From the NCBI GenBank assembly GCA_946500615.1, contig CAMMWP010000005.1, positions 1-64,000 on the forward strand: 64,000 bases of DNA, in the 5' to 3' direction. Source of the stretch: an uncultured Clostridium sp. (GTDB lineage: Bacteria; Bacillota; Clostridia; TANB77; CAG-508). The notes beneath the pieces were generated by a model, which was not told the DNA's origin, did no database searches, and saw nothing but the letters and a program-made list of their open reading frames with translations. Made by a program: the position numbers and the translations under genes. Below, in pieces: positions 1-10,813 of this stretch; positions within the stretch are counted from its first letter, which is position 1; the number at the start of each line of letters is the position of its first letter.

Positions 1-2
1 AC

Positions 3-110
3 AGTAAATTTGAGAATCTAGAAAGTAAAGTAGACAATTTAGAAAATAAAGTAGACAGTAAATTTGAGAATCTAGAAAGTAAAGTAGACAATTTAGAAAA
101 TAAAGTAGAT
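3..110 (+). repeat. Two exact tandem copies of a 54-bp unit inside the coding sequence
   Basis: agtaaatttgagaatctagaaagtaaagtagacaatttagaaaataaagtagac at 3-56 and 57-110. Confidence 0.95.
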
Positions 111-278
111 ATTGTAACAAATGTAAATTTAGCACAAATATTAAATGAACAAACAAGAACCAGAAATGAAATTACAAAAAAATTAGATGAATATATTACA
201 AAAAATGAATTTGAACATAAAAAATTTGATTACCAATTAGCAGAAATAAAAATGAAATTTGGATACATAGCTGACTAA
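3..278 (+). CDS. C-terminal part of a coiled-coil protein with heptad-type repeats (SKFENLESKVDNLENKVD), truncated by window start
   Basis: Open frame from the window edge to TAA at 276-278; repeated SKFENLESKVDNLENKVD translation. Confidence 0.75.
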   Translation, partial: SKFENLESKVDNLENKVDSKFENLESKVDNLENKVDIVTNVNLAQILNEQTRTRNEITKKLDEYITKNEFEHKKFDYQLAEIKMKFGYIAD

Positions 279-312
279 TCAATGATACTGACAAAAAATA
301 TAGGTAAATTAA

Positions 313-374
313 CAAAAAAGAAGTCTAACATCAACTCTTTTATAAGAAAGATAAAGTAAAGACTTCTTTTTTAT
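313..374 (+). terminator. Terminator-like hairpin with long loop
   Basis: aaaaaagaagtct ... agacttctttttt. Confidence 0.5.
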
Positions 375-704
375 ATTGTATATATATTTAATGATGAAAT
401 TTTGGCACAGAACAAATTGAAAAGACTGAATTATACCCATTCGAAGAATGCAATATTTAAAAATTTTTAAAAAAACTTGTAAAAAAAATTAGATAATAGT
501 ATAATTGGAAAGTAAAATAAAAAGAAAAAATAATATATAAGAAGAAGGTTGAAAAATAATGACAATTTTGGTGTTGTCGACTTTATTTGAAATGTAATCA
601 ACGTACAATTCATATATATCATAAATTTCAGACTCATTTTGACTGTTCCAAATTTAAATTTTTTCCAACCAGATTTGTGCATAGTGAAAGGAATGAGATT
701 AATC

Positions 705-1748
705 ATGAGTAAAAATCAAGAAAAAACAGGAAGAAAAGGATTAAGAATATTTGGAATTATTATCTTAATATTAGTAATTTTGCTAGTTTTAATAATTGGA
801 AGTCTTTATATATTTATTAATAATAAATTAAGTAAAATACAGCGAGTGGATATTAATGAATCAGATTTAAGTGTATCGTCACAAGTAGAAGAAAATTTGT
901 CAGGATATAGAAATATTGCATTATTTGGAATTGATAGTAGAGACAGTAGCTTAGGAAAAGGAAATAGAAGTGATTGTATCATTATTGCAAGTATTAATAA
1001 TGAAACAAAAGAAGTAAAATTAATATCTGTATATAGAGATACTTATGTCAATATAGAAGGACATGGATTAGATAAAATAACACATGCTTATTCATATGGA
1101 GAAGCACCATTAGCAATTAAAACACTAAATGAAAATTTTGACTTAAATATAACAGAATTTGCCACAGTAAATTTTGACGCAGTTGCAGAGGCAATTAATG
1201 CATTGGGTGGTGTTACAATAGATGTTCAACCAGAAGAAGTAAAATATATAAATGACTATATAAATGAAACATCAAAAGTAACAGGATTAACAACAGAAAA
1301 AATAGCATCATCTGGGAAGCAAACATTGGATGGAGTACAAGCTGTCGCTTATTCAAGAATTCGATATACAGAAGGTGGTGACTACAAAAGAGCAGAAAGA
1401 ATGAGAACAGTAGTAGAAGCAATGGTAGAAAAGTTTAAAACAAAGAGTATTGGAGAAATGAATCAAATTATTGACAAAATTTTACCAGAGATATATACAA
1501 ATATTACAGCAAGTGATATATTTTCATTATTACCAAGTGTAGCAAGTTTCAAAGTAACAGATAGTATTGGATGGCCATATGAAACAAAAGGAATTACTTT
1601 GGATAGATGGTATGGAATACCAGTTACATTAGAAAGTAATGTTACGAAATTACATGAAGAAGCTTTTGGAGAAACAGATTATACACCATCAGATAGAGTA
1701 AAAGAAATTAGCAATCAAATTGTTCAAAAAACTGGTTATACAAATTAG
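705..1748 (+). CDS. LytR-CpsA-Psr (LCP) family phosphotransferase
   Basis: N-terminal TM helix, IALFGIDSRD, YRDTYVNI, ALGGVTIDV, GVQAVAYSRIRYTEGGDYKRAERMR motifs; start chosen at MSKNQEK with upstream AAAGG. Confidence 0.93.
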   Translation: MSKNQEKTGRKGLRIFGIIILILVILLVLIIGSLYIFINNKLSKIQRVDINESDLSVSSQVEENLSGYRNIALFGIDSRDSSLGKGNRSDCIIIASINNETKEVKLISVYRDTYVNIEGHGLDKITHAYSYGEAPLAIKTLNENFDLNITEFATVNFDAVAEAINALGGVTIDVQPEEVKYINDYINETSKVTGLTTEKIASSGKQTLDGVQAVAYSRIRYTEGGDYKRAERMRTVVEAMVEKFKTKSIGEMNQIIDKILPEIYTNITASDIFSLLPSVASFKVTDSIGWPYETKGITLDRWYGIPVTLESNVTKLHEEAFGETDYTPSDRVKEISNQIVQKTGYTN

Positions 1749-1852
1749 TCATAAAGTTTAAGAATAAGACTATAAATTAAATATGGTTAGAGCAAGTAAA
1801 AACTCTAATCATATTTTGTTGAAAAAACAGAAAATGAAAGAGTAGAACAAAA

Positions 1853-2329
1853 ATGAAGATAAATATCGTAAGAGGAATCTGTATAATATTACTGTTATGT
1901 ACATTTTATATTATATTTGGATTTTCAAGCCAAGATGGAGAAACATCTGGAGGAATTAGTAAAAAAATAACACAGACAATTTTAGAAAAATCAAATAGAT
2001 ATCATTCATTAGAGGAAGAACAAAAAAAACAAGTGTCACATAGAACAGAAAGTATTATAAGAAAGATAGCGCATTTTTCTATATATGCAGTAGTTGGCTT
2101 TCTTCTAATGGGGCTTTTAAGTACATATAAGATAAAAAACAAATGGAAAATAGCAATAACAATGATAGTAGGAATTTTATACGCAATATCTGATGAATTT
2201 CATCAGAGTTTTTCTCCTGGAAGAACCCCGAAATTAACAGATGTATATATAGATACATTAGGTGTCATATTAGGAACATTGATAATACTTTTTATTCAAA
2301 AAATATATTATAGTATAAAATGGCAGTAA
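1853..2329 (+). CDS. VanZ-like family membrane protein
   Basis: KIAHFSIYAVVGFLL ... SDEFHQSFSPGRTPKLTDVYIDTLG motif. Confidence 0.88.
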   Translation: MKINIVRGICIILLLCTFYIIFGFSSQDGETSGGISKKITQTILEKSNRYHSLEEEQKKQVSHRTESIIRKIAHFSIYAVVGFLLMGLLSTYKIKNKWKIAITMIVGILYAISDEFHQSFSPGRTPKLTDVYIDTLGVILGTLIILFIQKIYYSIKWQ

Positions 2330-2473
2330 ATTGTAAAGTTAAAATAAAGTCAGAAAAACTAAAAAAGTATAAAATGACATAAAATGTCACACAAAAACTA
2401 TTTACATAATGAAAATAGTATAGTATAATATAAATGTTAAAATTTGGAGAAAAATGTATATTATAGGGGGAAA

Positions 2474-3193
2474 ATGAAGGTGGATGTTAGAGATGATATA
2501 TTATCATTAAAACAAGATTACATAGAAAATTTGGGACTCATACCAAAACAAGTTGACAGAAATAGAACTATTTTAATGATAGAAAAAATATTAAAAAGAC
2601 TTTTAGATATCTTAGGTGGTTTTTGTGGTTTTTTAATTCTAATACCATTAACAATTGGTGTGTGGCTAGCAAACAAGCTATCAAAAGATAATGGACCAAT
2701 ATTTTATGCACACGAAAGAATTGGAAAAGACGGAAAAGTGTTTAAAATGTATAAATATCGTTCTATGGTAGTAGGTGCAGATGAAAAATTGAAAAAATAT
2801 TTAGAAGAAAATGAAGAAGCTAGAGAAGAATATAAGAAATATAAAAAATTAAAAAACGATCCAAGAATTACGAAAATAGGAAATATATTAAGAAAAACAA
2901 GCTTGGATGAATTTCCTCAATTTATCAATGTGCTTAAAGGTGACATGAGCCTAGTAGGACCACGACCATACTTATTAAGAGAGAAAGAAGAAATTAATGG
3001 TTTCTTCAAATACATAACGTCTTGTAAACCGGGTATTACCGGACTATGGCAAACAAGAGGAAGAAGTAATACGACTTTTACAGACAGATTAACAATGGAT
3101 ATGGAGTATTATTATAATCATACATTAAAAACAGATATTAGACTACTATATAAAACAGTAAAAAATGTAATAAAAAAAGAAGGGGCTATTTAA
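2474..3193 (+). CDS. Undecaprenyl-phosphate sugar phosphotransferase (bacterial sugar transferase family)
   Basis: KRLLDILGG, GPIFYAHERIGKDGKVFKMYKYRSM, LRKTSLDEFPQFINVLKGDMSLVGPRP, KPGITGLWQ; start after GGGGG site. Confidence 0.95.
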   Translation: MKVDVRDDILSLKQDYIENLGLIPKQVDRNRTILMIEKILKRLLDILGGFCGFLILIPLTIGVWLANKLSKDNGPIFYAHERIGKDGKVFKMYKYRSMVVGADEKLKKYLEENEEAREEYKKYKKLKNDPRITKIGNILRKTSLDEFPQFINVLKGDMSLVGPRPYLLREKEEINGFFKYITSCKPGITGLWQTRGRSNTTFTDRLTMDMEYYYNHTLKTDIRLLYKTVKNVIKKEGAI

Positions 3194-4398
3194 TGAAAAT
3201 ATTGCTAGTAAATAAATTTTTATATCCAAGAGGAGGAGCAGAAACTTATTTATTAAAAATTGGTAACGAATTGAAAAAAAGAGGACATGAGGTAGAATAT
3301 TTTGGAATGTATGATGAAAGAAATATAGTAGGAAATTCAGCAAAGCAGTATACTGCTAATATGGATTTTCATACTTCAAAAATAAAAAAAATAGTATATC
3401 CATTTAAAATAATCTATTCTTTTGAAGCAAAAAGAAAAATAAAAAAAGTGATAGAAATTTTTAAACCAGATATAATCCACTTAAACAATATTAATTTTCA
3501 ATTAACACCTTCAATCATAGATATAGCAAATAAGATGAAAATACCAGTTATTCAAACTGTACATGACTATCAAATGATATGTCCAAATCATTTACTATAT
3601 AATGGTAGTATATGTGAGAATTGTATAAAAAGTAGCAAGTGGAATTGCTCAAAAAACAAATGTATACATAATAGTAGAATAAAAAGTGTAATAGGTAGTA
3701 TAGAAGGAATATTATATACTAAAATCAAAAAAACGTATAGGAAAATATCAAAATTTATATGTCCAAGTCAGTTTTTAGAGAACAAACTGCTAGAAGCTAG
3801 CAATATATATATATATAAAACAGTAACTATTCATAATTTTATAGAATTGAGCAATATACAGAATGATTATGAAAAAAAAGATTATGTTCTTTTTTTTGGG
3901 AGGTTATCGGAAGAAAAAGGACTAAGAGTTTTTATAGAAACATGTAAAGAATTACCGAATATAAAGTTTAAAATTGCAGGAATGGGACCATTAGAGAATA
4001 TATGTAAAAATACTTCTAGTAATATAGAATTTTTAGGATTTAAAACGGGTAAAGAACTTAAAAAATTAATATCAGAAGCAGTTTTTTCTGTATATCCATC
4101 AATTTGGTACGAAAATTGTCCGTTATCTATCTTAGAATCGCAATCCTTAGGAACACCTGTGATTACAGCCAATTATGGAGGAATGAAAGAATTAGTAGAA
4201 AATAAAGAAACAGGGATACTAGTAGATCATATAAATAAGGACAGTTTAAAACAGAAAATTAGCGAACTATATAAAAATAAAGACCTATTAAAGCAAATGC
4301 AAATAAATTGTATAAATAAAAGAAATAAAATGATTTCTTTAAAGGAATATTGTGATAAAATAATAAAAATTTATGAAGAAATTGTACATGAGGTATAA
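3193..4398 (+). CDS. Glycosyltransferase family 4 protein
   Basis: FLYPRGGAETYLL, FFGRLSEEKGL, SIWYENCPLSILESQSLGTPVI. Confidence 0.93.
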   Translation: MKILLVNKFLYPRGGAETYLLKIGNELKKRGHEVEYFGMYDERNIVGNSAKQYTANMDFHTSKIKKIVYPFKIIYSFEAKRKIKKVIEIFKPDIIHLNNINFQLTPSIIDIANKMKIPVIQTVHDYQMICPNHLLYNGSICENCIKSSKWNCSKNKCIHNSRIKSVIGSIEGILYTKIKKTYRKISKFICPSQFLENKLLEASNIYIYKTVTIHNFIELSNIQNDYEKKDYVLFFGRLSEEKGLRVFIETCKELPNIKFKIAGMGPLENICKNTSSNIEFLGFKTGKELKKLISEAVFSVYPSIWYENCPLSILESQSLGTPVITANYGGMKELVENKETGILVDHINKDSLKQKISELYKNKDLLKQMQINCINKRNKMISLKEYCDKIIKIYEEIVHEV

Positions 4399-4400
4399 GA

Positions 4401-5519
4401 ATGAAAATTGCAATGATAGGACATAAACGTGTTCCATCAAGAGAAGGTGGAGTAGAAATTGTTGTAGAGGAACTTGCAACAAGATTAGTAAAAGCTGGAC
4501 ATCAAGTTGATGTTTATAACAGAAGAGGGAGAAATGTTCAAGATAAAAAAGCAGATTTTAATAAAGAAAAAAGAAAAGAATATAGGGGTGTTAAAATTAT
4601 TACAATACCAACAATTAATAAAAAAGGAATAGATGCATTATTATATTCTTTTTTAGCAAGTATAAGAGCTTTATTTGGAAAATATGATATATTACATTAT
4701 CATGCAGAAGGTTCTTGTGCTATGTTATGGATTCCTCATTTGTTTAAGAAAAGAATAGTAGTGACAATTCATGGGCTTGATTGGCAACGTTCTAAATGGG
4801 GAGGATTTGCTACTAAATATATTAAATTTGGAGAAAAACTTGCTGCAAAGTACGCAGATGAAATAATAGTATTATCAAAAGGAATGCAAAAATATTTTAA
4901 AGAAAACTATAATAGAGAAACTAATTTCATACCTAATGGAATTACTAAGCCTATAATAAGAGAAGCTAATATTATAAAGAAGAAGTATGGATTGAATAAA
5001 GAAGAATATATATTGTTTTTAGCGAGAATAGTACCAGAAAAAGGATTGCATTATTTAATAGAAGCTTTTAAACAAATAAATACTGATAAAAAATTAGTAA
5101 TAGCTGGAGGAGCTAGCCATACAAATAATTATTTAGAAAAAATCAAAAATATGGCAAATGAAGATAATAGAATAATAATGACTGGATTTGTTCAAGGAGA
5201 AGAACTTGAAGAATTATATAGTAATTGCTATTTATATTGTTTGCCAAGTGATGTTGAAGGGATGCCAATTTCTCTTTTGGAAGCTATGAGCTATGGATGT
5301 AATTGCTTAGTTAGTGATATAGAAGAAAATACACAAGTATGCGGAAATTATGGATACATTTTTAAAAAAAGTAATGTTAAAGATTTAGAGGAAAAATTGG
5401 ATAATATGATAACTGAAAATAACATTAATACAAATACAGAAGATATAAGAAAATATATTACTAATAAGTTTAATTGGAATGAGGTTACAGATAAATTAGT
5501 AGAGGTATATGTAGGGTAA
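4401..5519 (+). CDS. Glycosyltransferase family 4 protein (DUF1972-type N-terminus)
   Basis: GHKRVPSREGGVEIVVEELATRL, LARIVPEKGLHYLIEAF, EGMPISLLEAMSYG. Confidence 0.92.
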   Translation: MKIAMIGHKRVPSREGGVEIVVEELATRLVKAGHQVDVYNRRGRNVQDKKADFNKEKRKEYRGVKIITIPTINKKGIDALLYSFLASIRALFGKYDILHYHAEGSCAMLWIPHLFKKRIVVTIHGLDWQRSKWGGFATKYIKFGEKLAAKYADEIIVLSKGMQKYFKENYNRETNFIPNGITKPIIREANIIKKKYGLNKEEYILFLARIVPEKGLHYLIEAFKQINTDKKLVIAGGASHTNNYLEKIKNMANEDNRIIMTGFVQGEELEELYSNCYLYCLPSDVEGMPISLLEAMSYGCNCLVSDIEENTQVCGNYGYIFKKSNVKDLEEKLDNMITENNINTNTEDIRKYITNKFNWNEVTDKLVEVYVG

Positions 5520-5548
5520 AAAATTGTATTGAAGAGGAGAGCGTTAAT

Positions 5549-6668
5549 ATGGAAGAAAAAAAAGAATGGAATATTGCAATAGAAGTTCTTAGAATACTTT
5601 CTATGTGTATGATAATTATTCTTCACTTTTTTACTTATAGCAATGTTATACCAACAAGTAACAATTTATCTCTATTTAATATCGCAAGTATAGTTATTCA
5701 TAGCATATGTAATGTATCAGTTAACTGTTATATACTTATTAGTGGATATTTTTGTGTTAAGTCAAAATTTAGGGCTTCAAAGTTATACAAAGTAATAACA
5801 GAAGTATTTTTATATTCTATGTTAATTTTTTTGTTGATGGTAATAACCAATCAAGTTGAATTTTCTATTAAAGACTTATTATATAGTTTTTTACCAATTT
5901 TGACAAGACAATATTGGTTTATTACTTGCTATGTTGGAACATATATATTTTCACCAATAATAAGATTTGTATGTAGAAAAATAAATAAACAAGAGCATAA
6001 ACTAATTTTATTTATTGGCTTTTTACTGTTTGTAGTTTATTATAATTTATTCTTTTTTTGCGATAATCTCAATTTTGGTGGAGCTACTGGAATTGTATGG
6101 TTTATGTATTTGTATTTTTGGGGAATATATTTTCAAAAATATTATAAACCAAACTATTCGCTTAAAAATTTTAGAAGTTATATAATTGTAGTATTATTGG
6201 CTATAGCTTCTAGATTACCATTTTATATATTGTATATTATAACAAGAAATGATATTTTTTTAGAAGGATCGTCTATTTTTGATAGTGTATATAACTCAAT
6301 TTTTCCTTTTATTATAAGTATACTTTTATTTAAGGTTTTTTTAAATTTAAAGTTGAAAAATGTTAATAAAAATATAGTAAGATTTTTATCATCCTCAACA
6401 TTTGCAATATATATTACATGAGAATACATACTTAAGGGATTTTATTTGGAAGAAAATTGATTTTCATAATATTATAGGAACATCGACGTTCAAATTAGTT
6501 ATATATACATTGTTAATAGCAATAATAATATTTGCTATGGGATTAATAATAGATAAAATTTTTAAATTTATAGTTAGCAAAACTTGTTGGAATAGAAATT
6601 TATTAGAGTTTATTGATGATAAATCAAATAAAATTTGGAATAAATTTCAAACAAAGGTATTAAATTAA
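5549..6668 (+). pseudogene. Acyltransferase (acyltransferase_3 family), two ORFs (5549-6421 and 6402-6668) split by a frameshift
   Basis: Upstream ORF ends ...STFAIYIT*, overlapping frame continues QYILHENTYLRDFIW; combined frame gives FAIYILHEN, the conserved C-terminal region of this family. Confidence 0.75.
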
Positions 6669-6713
6669 CTTTTCGAAGGGAGAAATAATAAATTCATTTA
6701 TTATAAAAACAAT

Positions 6714-7643
6714 ATGAATAAAATAGTTATAATTTGTCCATATTTTGGTAAATTTCCATCTAATATAAGTATAACATTAGAAACTATGAAAAAAAACAAT
6801 TTTATTGATTGGTATATTTTTACAGATACAGAAAATTGTTATGGTAATTACGAAAATATTAAATTTATAAAATTTAGTTTTTCTGATATAAAAAAATTAA
6901 TAAAAGAAAAAATAGGTACAAGTATAGATAATATATATAAATTATGTGATTATAAACCAACTTATGGATATTTATTTGAAGAATATATAATGAATTACGA
7001 GTACTGGGGATATTGTGATCTTGATATTGTTTTTGGAGATTTACTAAAATTTTTTAGTATAAATAAATTAAGAGATTATTCCAAAATATATGATTTGGGG
7101 CATTTATCTATTCTTAAGAATACTAGAGAAATTAGAGAATGTTTTAAAAAATTTAACTATAAGAATAAAACATATATTGATATTCTAAATAGTAAATATA
7201 TTTTTGTATTTGATGAAACTTACGATAAGAATCATAGAGGTATAAATGGTATTTTAGAAGATATGGGATATAAAATTTACAATATAAGAAATGAATATGC
7301 GGACTTAGAGGTAAAATATAATAATTTTTATCCGAATTATTTAAAAAAATATAAATATTATTTTCTTTATACAAATAATAAATTGTATTTACGAAATCTG
7401 TATAACAGCAATTATATAAAAGAAATTGCATATGTTCATTTACAACAAAAAAAGAATTTAAAAGTGTTATGCAATAAAAAAAGTGAATTTCTAATTGTCC
7501 CTAAGGGCTTCTATGATATTCAAAATGTGACTAAAAATATGTTTTATAAAATAGATTTTAAAGCAATATGGTATATAAAATTTAGATTAAAAAGAAAAAT
7601 AAGTAATTATAAGAGAAATAAAGAACTTGGAGAAAGATGGTGA
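6714..7643 (+). CDS. DUF6625-like / glycosyltransferase-like protein
   Basis: IVIICPYFGKFP, DYKPTYGYLFEEYIMNYEYWGYCDLDIVFGDL pattern; position in polysaccharide locus. Confidence 0.65.
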   Translation: MNKIVIICPYFGKFPSNISITLETMKKNNFIDWYIFTDTENCYGNYENIKFIKFSFSDIKKLIKEKIGTSIDNIYKLCDYKPTYGYLFEEYIMNYEYWGYCDLDIVFGDLLKFFSINKLRDYSKIYDLGHLSILKNTREIRECFKKFNYKNKTYIDILNSKYIFVFDETYDKNHRGINGILEDMGYKIYNIRNEYADLEVKYNNFYPNYLKKYKYYFLYTNNKLYLRNLYNSNYIKEIAYVHLQQKKNLKVLCNKKSEFLIVPKGFYDIQNVTKNMFYKIDFKAIWYIKFRLKRKISNYKRNKELGERW

Positions 7644-8856
7644 GATTGATTTGAAAGCAAAAATAAATATAGTGAATTTGATAAATATTTCATTATTTAT
7701 TTTGATGTATGCTTTTAGAAGTTTTACTGATGCAATATATGTTTCGAAAGGAATTGAATCTAATTTTTTAATTAATATTAAATATGTTGTTTTGGGAGTT
7801 GCAATTTTATTTGGAATATTTCAACTTAAATATAAAAAAGAAAAAACAATATATAATAAGGAATTATTTAATATAATAATAGTCATTACAACTATTGTAG
7901 TTATATCTTTAGTGATGATGATTATAAGTGGGAGGCAATATTCCAGTTTTTTAGAAGGTATAATCAAACTTTTGTTACCTGTAATATATGTATATCTAGT
8001 ATTAAATCTATTTGAATTTAAAGATATTTATAAATGTATGTGTGTAACCTTAATTCTTTCTTTTATAGGATATATATTAGAAATTGGAATTAATAAGTTT
8101 ACTATTAATAATTTTATGAAGATAGATTTTTTGCACTCATATTCTCCTTTTGAATCACATTTTTCTGCAGGTACATCTATTGCTATGTGTGCATTTTTTA
8201 TGTATTATAGAAAAAATAAGTTATTTAAATATATGAGTATATTATTTGCTATTTTGACTTTTAAAAGAATGGCTGTTATATTTGCATTGTTATTATTATT
8301 TTTACCTAGAATTATAGACGTAAATAAAAATATAAAAAGAAAATATAAAAATATAATCAAGATTATATTTATTATTTTAACATTAGGGTATTTTTGGTTG
8401 TTAACGCCTCAAGCTAGTGTGACTTTTGAAAAATTTTTTGGACAAAGCCAAACTTCTATGACAATGGGAAGAAGTGATTTTTTACAAAGTTTGTTGAATA
8501 TGAATTTTGTAAGTTCTGGTTATGGCTCTATATCAAATACATTAGGCAGAGGATTAGAAATGGATTTAATAAGTATATATTTAGAAACAACGATTATAGG
8601 TTTGATTGTTTTTATTAATGGATATTGGAATTGTGCTGGAAATAAAGGATATACATTTATTTATATGATGTTTCAACTTTTAAATTTATTAGTATCACAT
8701 TCTTTATCTAATTCCTTTAACTGGATACTAGCGTTCTTAATTATTGGATGTATATCATACAAAAGAGATAAAAAATTTGAAATTAAAACTTTAAAATTGA
8801 ACAATAAAGTAGGAGAGATAAATGGAAAAAATATCAATAATTATACCCATATATAA
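7627..8856 (+). CDS. O-antigen/capsule polymerase-like polytopic membrane protein (Wzy-like)
   Basis: ~10 hydrophobic segments, locus context, FKRMAVIFALL. Confidence 0.65.
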   Translation: MEKDGEIDLKAKINIVNLINISLFILMYAFRSFTDAIYVSKGIESNFLINIKYVVLGVAILFGIFQLKYKKEKTIYNKELFNIIIVITTIVVISLVMMIISGRQYSSFLEGIIKLLLPVIYVYLVLNLFEFKDIYKCMCVTLILSFIGYILEIGINKFTINNFMKIDFLHSYSPFESHFSAGTSIAMCAFFMYYRKNKLFKYMSILFAILTFKRMAVIFALLLLFLPRIIDVNKNIKRKYKNIIKIIFIILTLGYFWLLTPQASVTFEKFFGQSQTSMTMGRSDFLQSLLNMNFVSSGYGSISNTLGRGLEMDLISIYLETTIIGLIVFINGYWNCAGNKGYTFIYMMFQLLNLLVSHSLSNSFNWILAFLIIGCISYKRDKKFEIKTLKLNNKVGEINGKNINNYTHI

Positions 8857-9751
8857 TGCAGAAAAATACTTATACCAATGCCTAAATAGTATTAAAGAGC
8901 AAACATATACAAATATAGAAGTATTAATGATTAATGATGGTTCTACTGATAATAGTGAAACTATTTGTAAAGAGTTTCTTAATGATTCTAGATTTTGTCT
9001 AATAAACAAAAAAAATGGAGGAGTATCGTCGGCGAGGAATCTTGGTATAAATAGATGCAATGGGGAATATGTACTTTTTGTAGATTCAGATGATTGGTGT
9101 CATAAGGAATTATTAAAACAAGCTGTTCAGAACATTAAATCATATGATATGTTATGCTTTGCTTACTATAAGGCATATAAGAATAAAAATATTTATGAAG
9201 AGTTAAAAGTGAATGAGAATGCTAATATAAGAGATGAAATACTTATCAATAAACTGATAGGGGGATATTTATGGAACAAATTATTTAGTACAAACATAAT
9301 AAAAGAACATGGAATAAAATTTAATGAAAGTATAACTTATTGTGAAGACTTAATTTTTATAATACAATATATAAAATATGTAAAAAAAGTAAATTATATT
9401 AATAAAGCTTTATATTACTATAGAGTTAGGAAAAATAGTGTTTCAAACGATTTTTATAATAATAAAAATATAAGCATATTGAATGCATATGAGTTACTAA
9501 TAAATGAATATAATGAATGTGATTTTTTTGTAAGTAATTTAAAATTTAGCTACTTATTAAATTATTATAAATTAAGAAAATTTATTCCAAAAGAATATAA
9601 TGTAAATTTAGATATTGTTGCAGAAGAAAAAAAATTTTTAGCAAATAAAAGTATAAAACAAAAAATAAAATTTAACTTGATTAAATATTTTCCAAAAGTA
9701 TTTATTAGATTAAAAGATATGAAAAATGGAAAGATGAATTTATATGATTAA
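8822..9751 (+). CDS. Glycosyltransferase family 2 protein
   Basis: ISIIIPIYNAEKYLYQCLNSIKEQTYTNIEVLMINDGSTDNS, VSSARNLG, FVDSDDW. Confidence 0.95.
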   Translation: MEKISIIIPIYNAEKYLYQCLNSIKEQTYTNIEVLMINDGSTDNSETICKEFLNDSRFCLINKKNGGVSSARNLGINRCNGEYVLFVDSDDWCHKELLKQAVQNIKSYDMLCFAYYKAYKNKNIYEELKVNENANIRDEILINKLIGGYLWNKLFSTNIIKEHGIKFNESITYCEDLIFIIQYIKYVKKVNYINKALYYYRVRKNSVSNDFYNNKNISILNAYELLINEYNECDFFVSNLKFSYLLNYYKLRKFIPKEYNVNLDIVAEEKKFLANKSIKQKIKFNLIKYFPKVFIRLKDMKNGKMNLYD

Positions 9752-9763
9752 TGGAGGAAAAGA

Positions 9764-10813
9764 ATGAAAAAGGTTGGAATTATAACAATTAATGATAATA
9801 ATAATTATGGAAATAGACTACAAAATTATGCTGTACAAGAAGTTTTAAAAAAAATAAATGTAGAACCTATAACTTTAAAAAATGAACCTGCCACTAATAC
9901 AAAAAATAAATATTTATTAAGAAAAATAAAAAGCTTTTTTAATAGAGGGTCATATAGTAAAATAATAGAAAGAAAAGAATGTTTTGAAGATTTTAATAAA
10001 AACATAAATTTTTCATCTAAAAAAATCACACCATATAGTAAATTAAATGAATATGATTATTTTGTTGTTGGTAGTGATCAAGTGTGGAATCCTAATTTTG
10101 GAAGATTAAGAGATGTGGATTTGTTAGAGTTTGCAGAATCAAGAAAGAAAATATCTTTTTCGGCTAGTTTTGGTGTTAGCAAATTATCAGAGGAATATAA
10201 TAGTAAATTAAAGAAAGATTTAAAAGACTTTAAAGCAATATCTGTTAGAGAAGATGCAGGTAAAGAAATTATTGAAGAGATAGTAGGAAGAAAAGATGTA
10301 CAAGTATTAGTGGACCCTACAATGTTATTAACACCGAACGAATGGGATAAAATTGCAAAAAAACCAAAACAATTGAAGTCAAATAGATATATACTAAATT
10401 ATTTTTTAGGAGAGTTGTCAGAAGAAAGAAAAAAAGAAATAGAAAGAATAGCAAAAGAAAACAATTGTGAAATAATAAATATACTAGATAGAAATAGTCC
10501 ATTTCATCAAACAGGTCCAGGTGAATTTGTATATTTAGAAAAAAATGCTTTTTTGGTATGCACAGATTCATTTCATTCTTGCGTTTTTGCCATTTTATAT
10601 GATAGACCGTTTATTGTTTTTGATAGAGAAGATTCATATGTCAAAATGAATTCAAGATTGGATACATTATTAAAAAAATTTAATTTAAAAGATAGATGGT
10701 ATAAAAATAAAATCATGAAAGAACAATTGAAAGCGAATTATGAAGAAGCTTTTAATATATTAGAAGATGAACGAAGAAAATCTAAAAAATTTTTAGAAAA
10801 TGCAATAGAATAA
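9764..10813 (+). CDS. Polysaccharide pyruvyl transferase family protein
   Basis: GIITINDNNNYGNRLQNYAVQEVL, VVGSDQVWNP, SFSASFG, VREDAG, CTDSFHSCVFAIL. Confidence 0.92.
   Translation: MKKVGIITINDNNNYGNRLQNYAVQEVLKKINVEPITLKNEPATNTKNKYLLRKIKSFFNRGSYSKIIERKECFEDFNKNINFSSKKITPYSKLNEYDYFVVGSDQVWNPNFGRLRDVDLLEFAESRKKISFSASFGVSKLSEEYNSKLKKDLKDFKAISVREDAGKEIIEEIVGRKDVQVLVDPTMLLTPNEWDKIAKKPKQLKSNRYILNYFLGELSEERKKEIERIAKENNCEIINILDRNSPFHQTGPGEFVYLEKNAFLVCTDSFHSCVFAILYDRPFIVFDREDSYVKMNSRLDTLLKKFNLKDRWYKNKIMKEQLKANYEEAFNILEDERRKSKKFLENAIE

Noticed and set aside
1213-1422. Minus-strand ORF opposite the LCP gene
   Set aside because: Fully antisense to a well-supported gene, low-complexity leucine/phenylalanine-rich product typical of spurious ORFs in AT-rich coding DNA; the same applies to the other antisense ORFs in the track (e.g. 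16332-16784, 19296-19643, 28755-29210, 38533-38919, 58087-58485).
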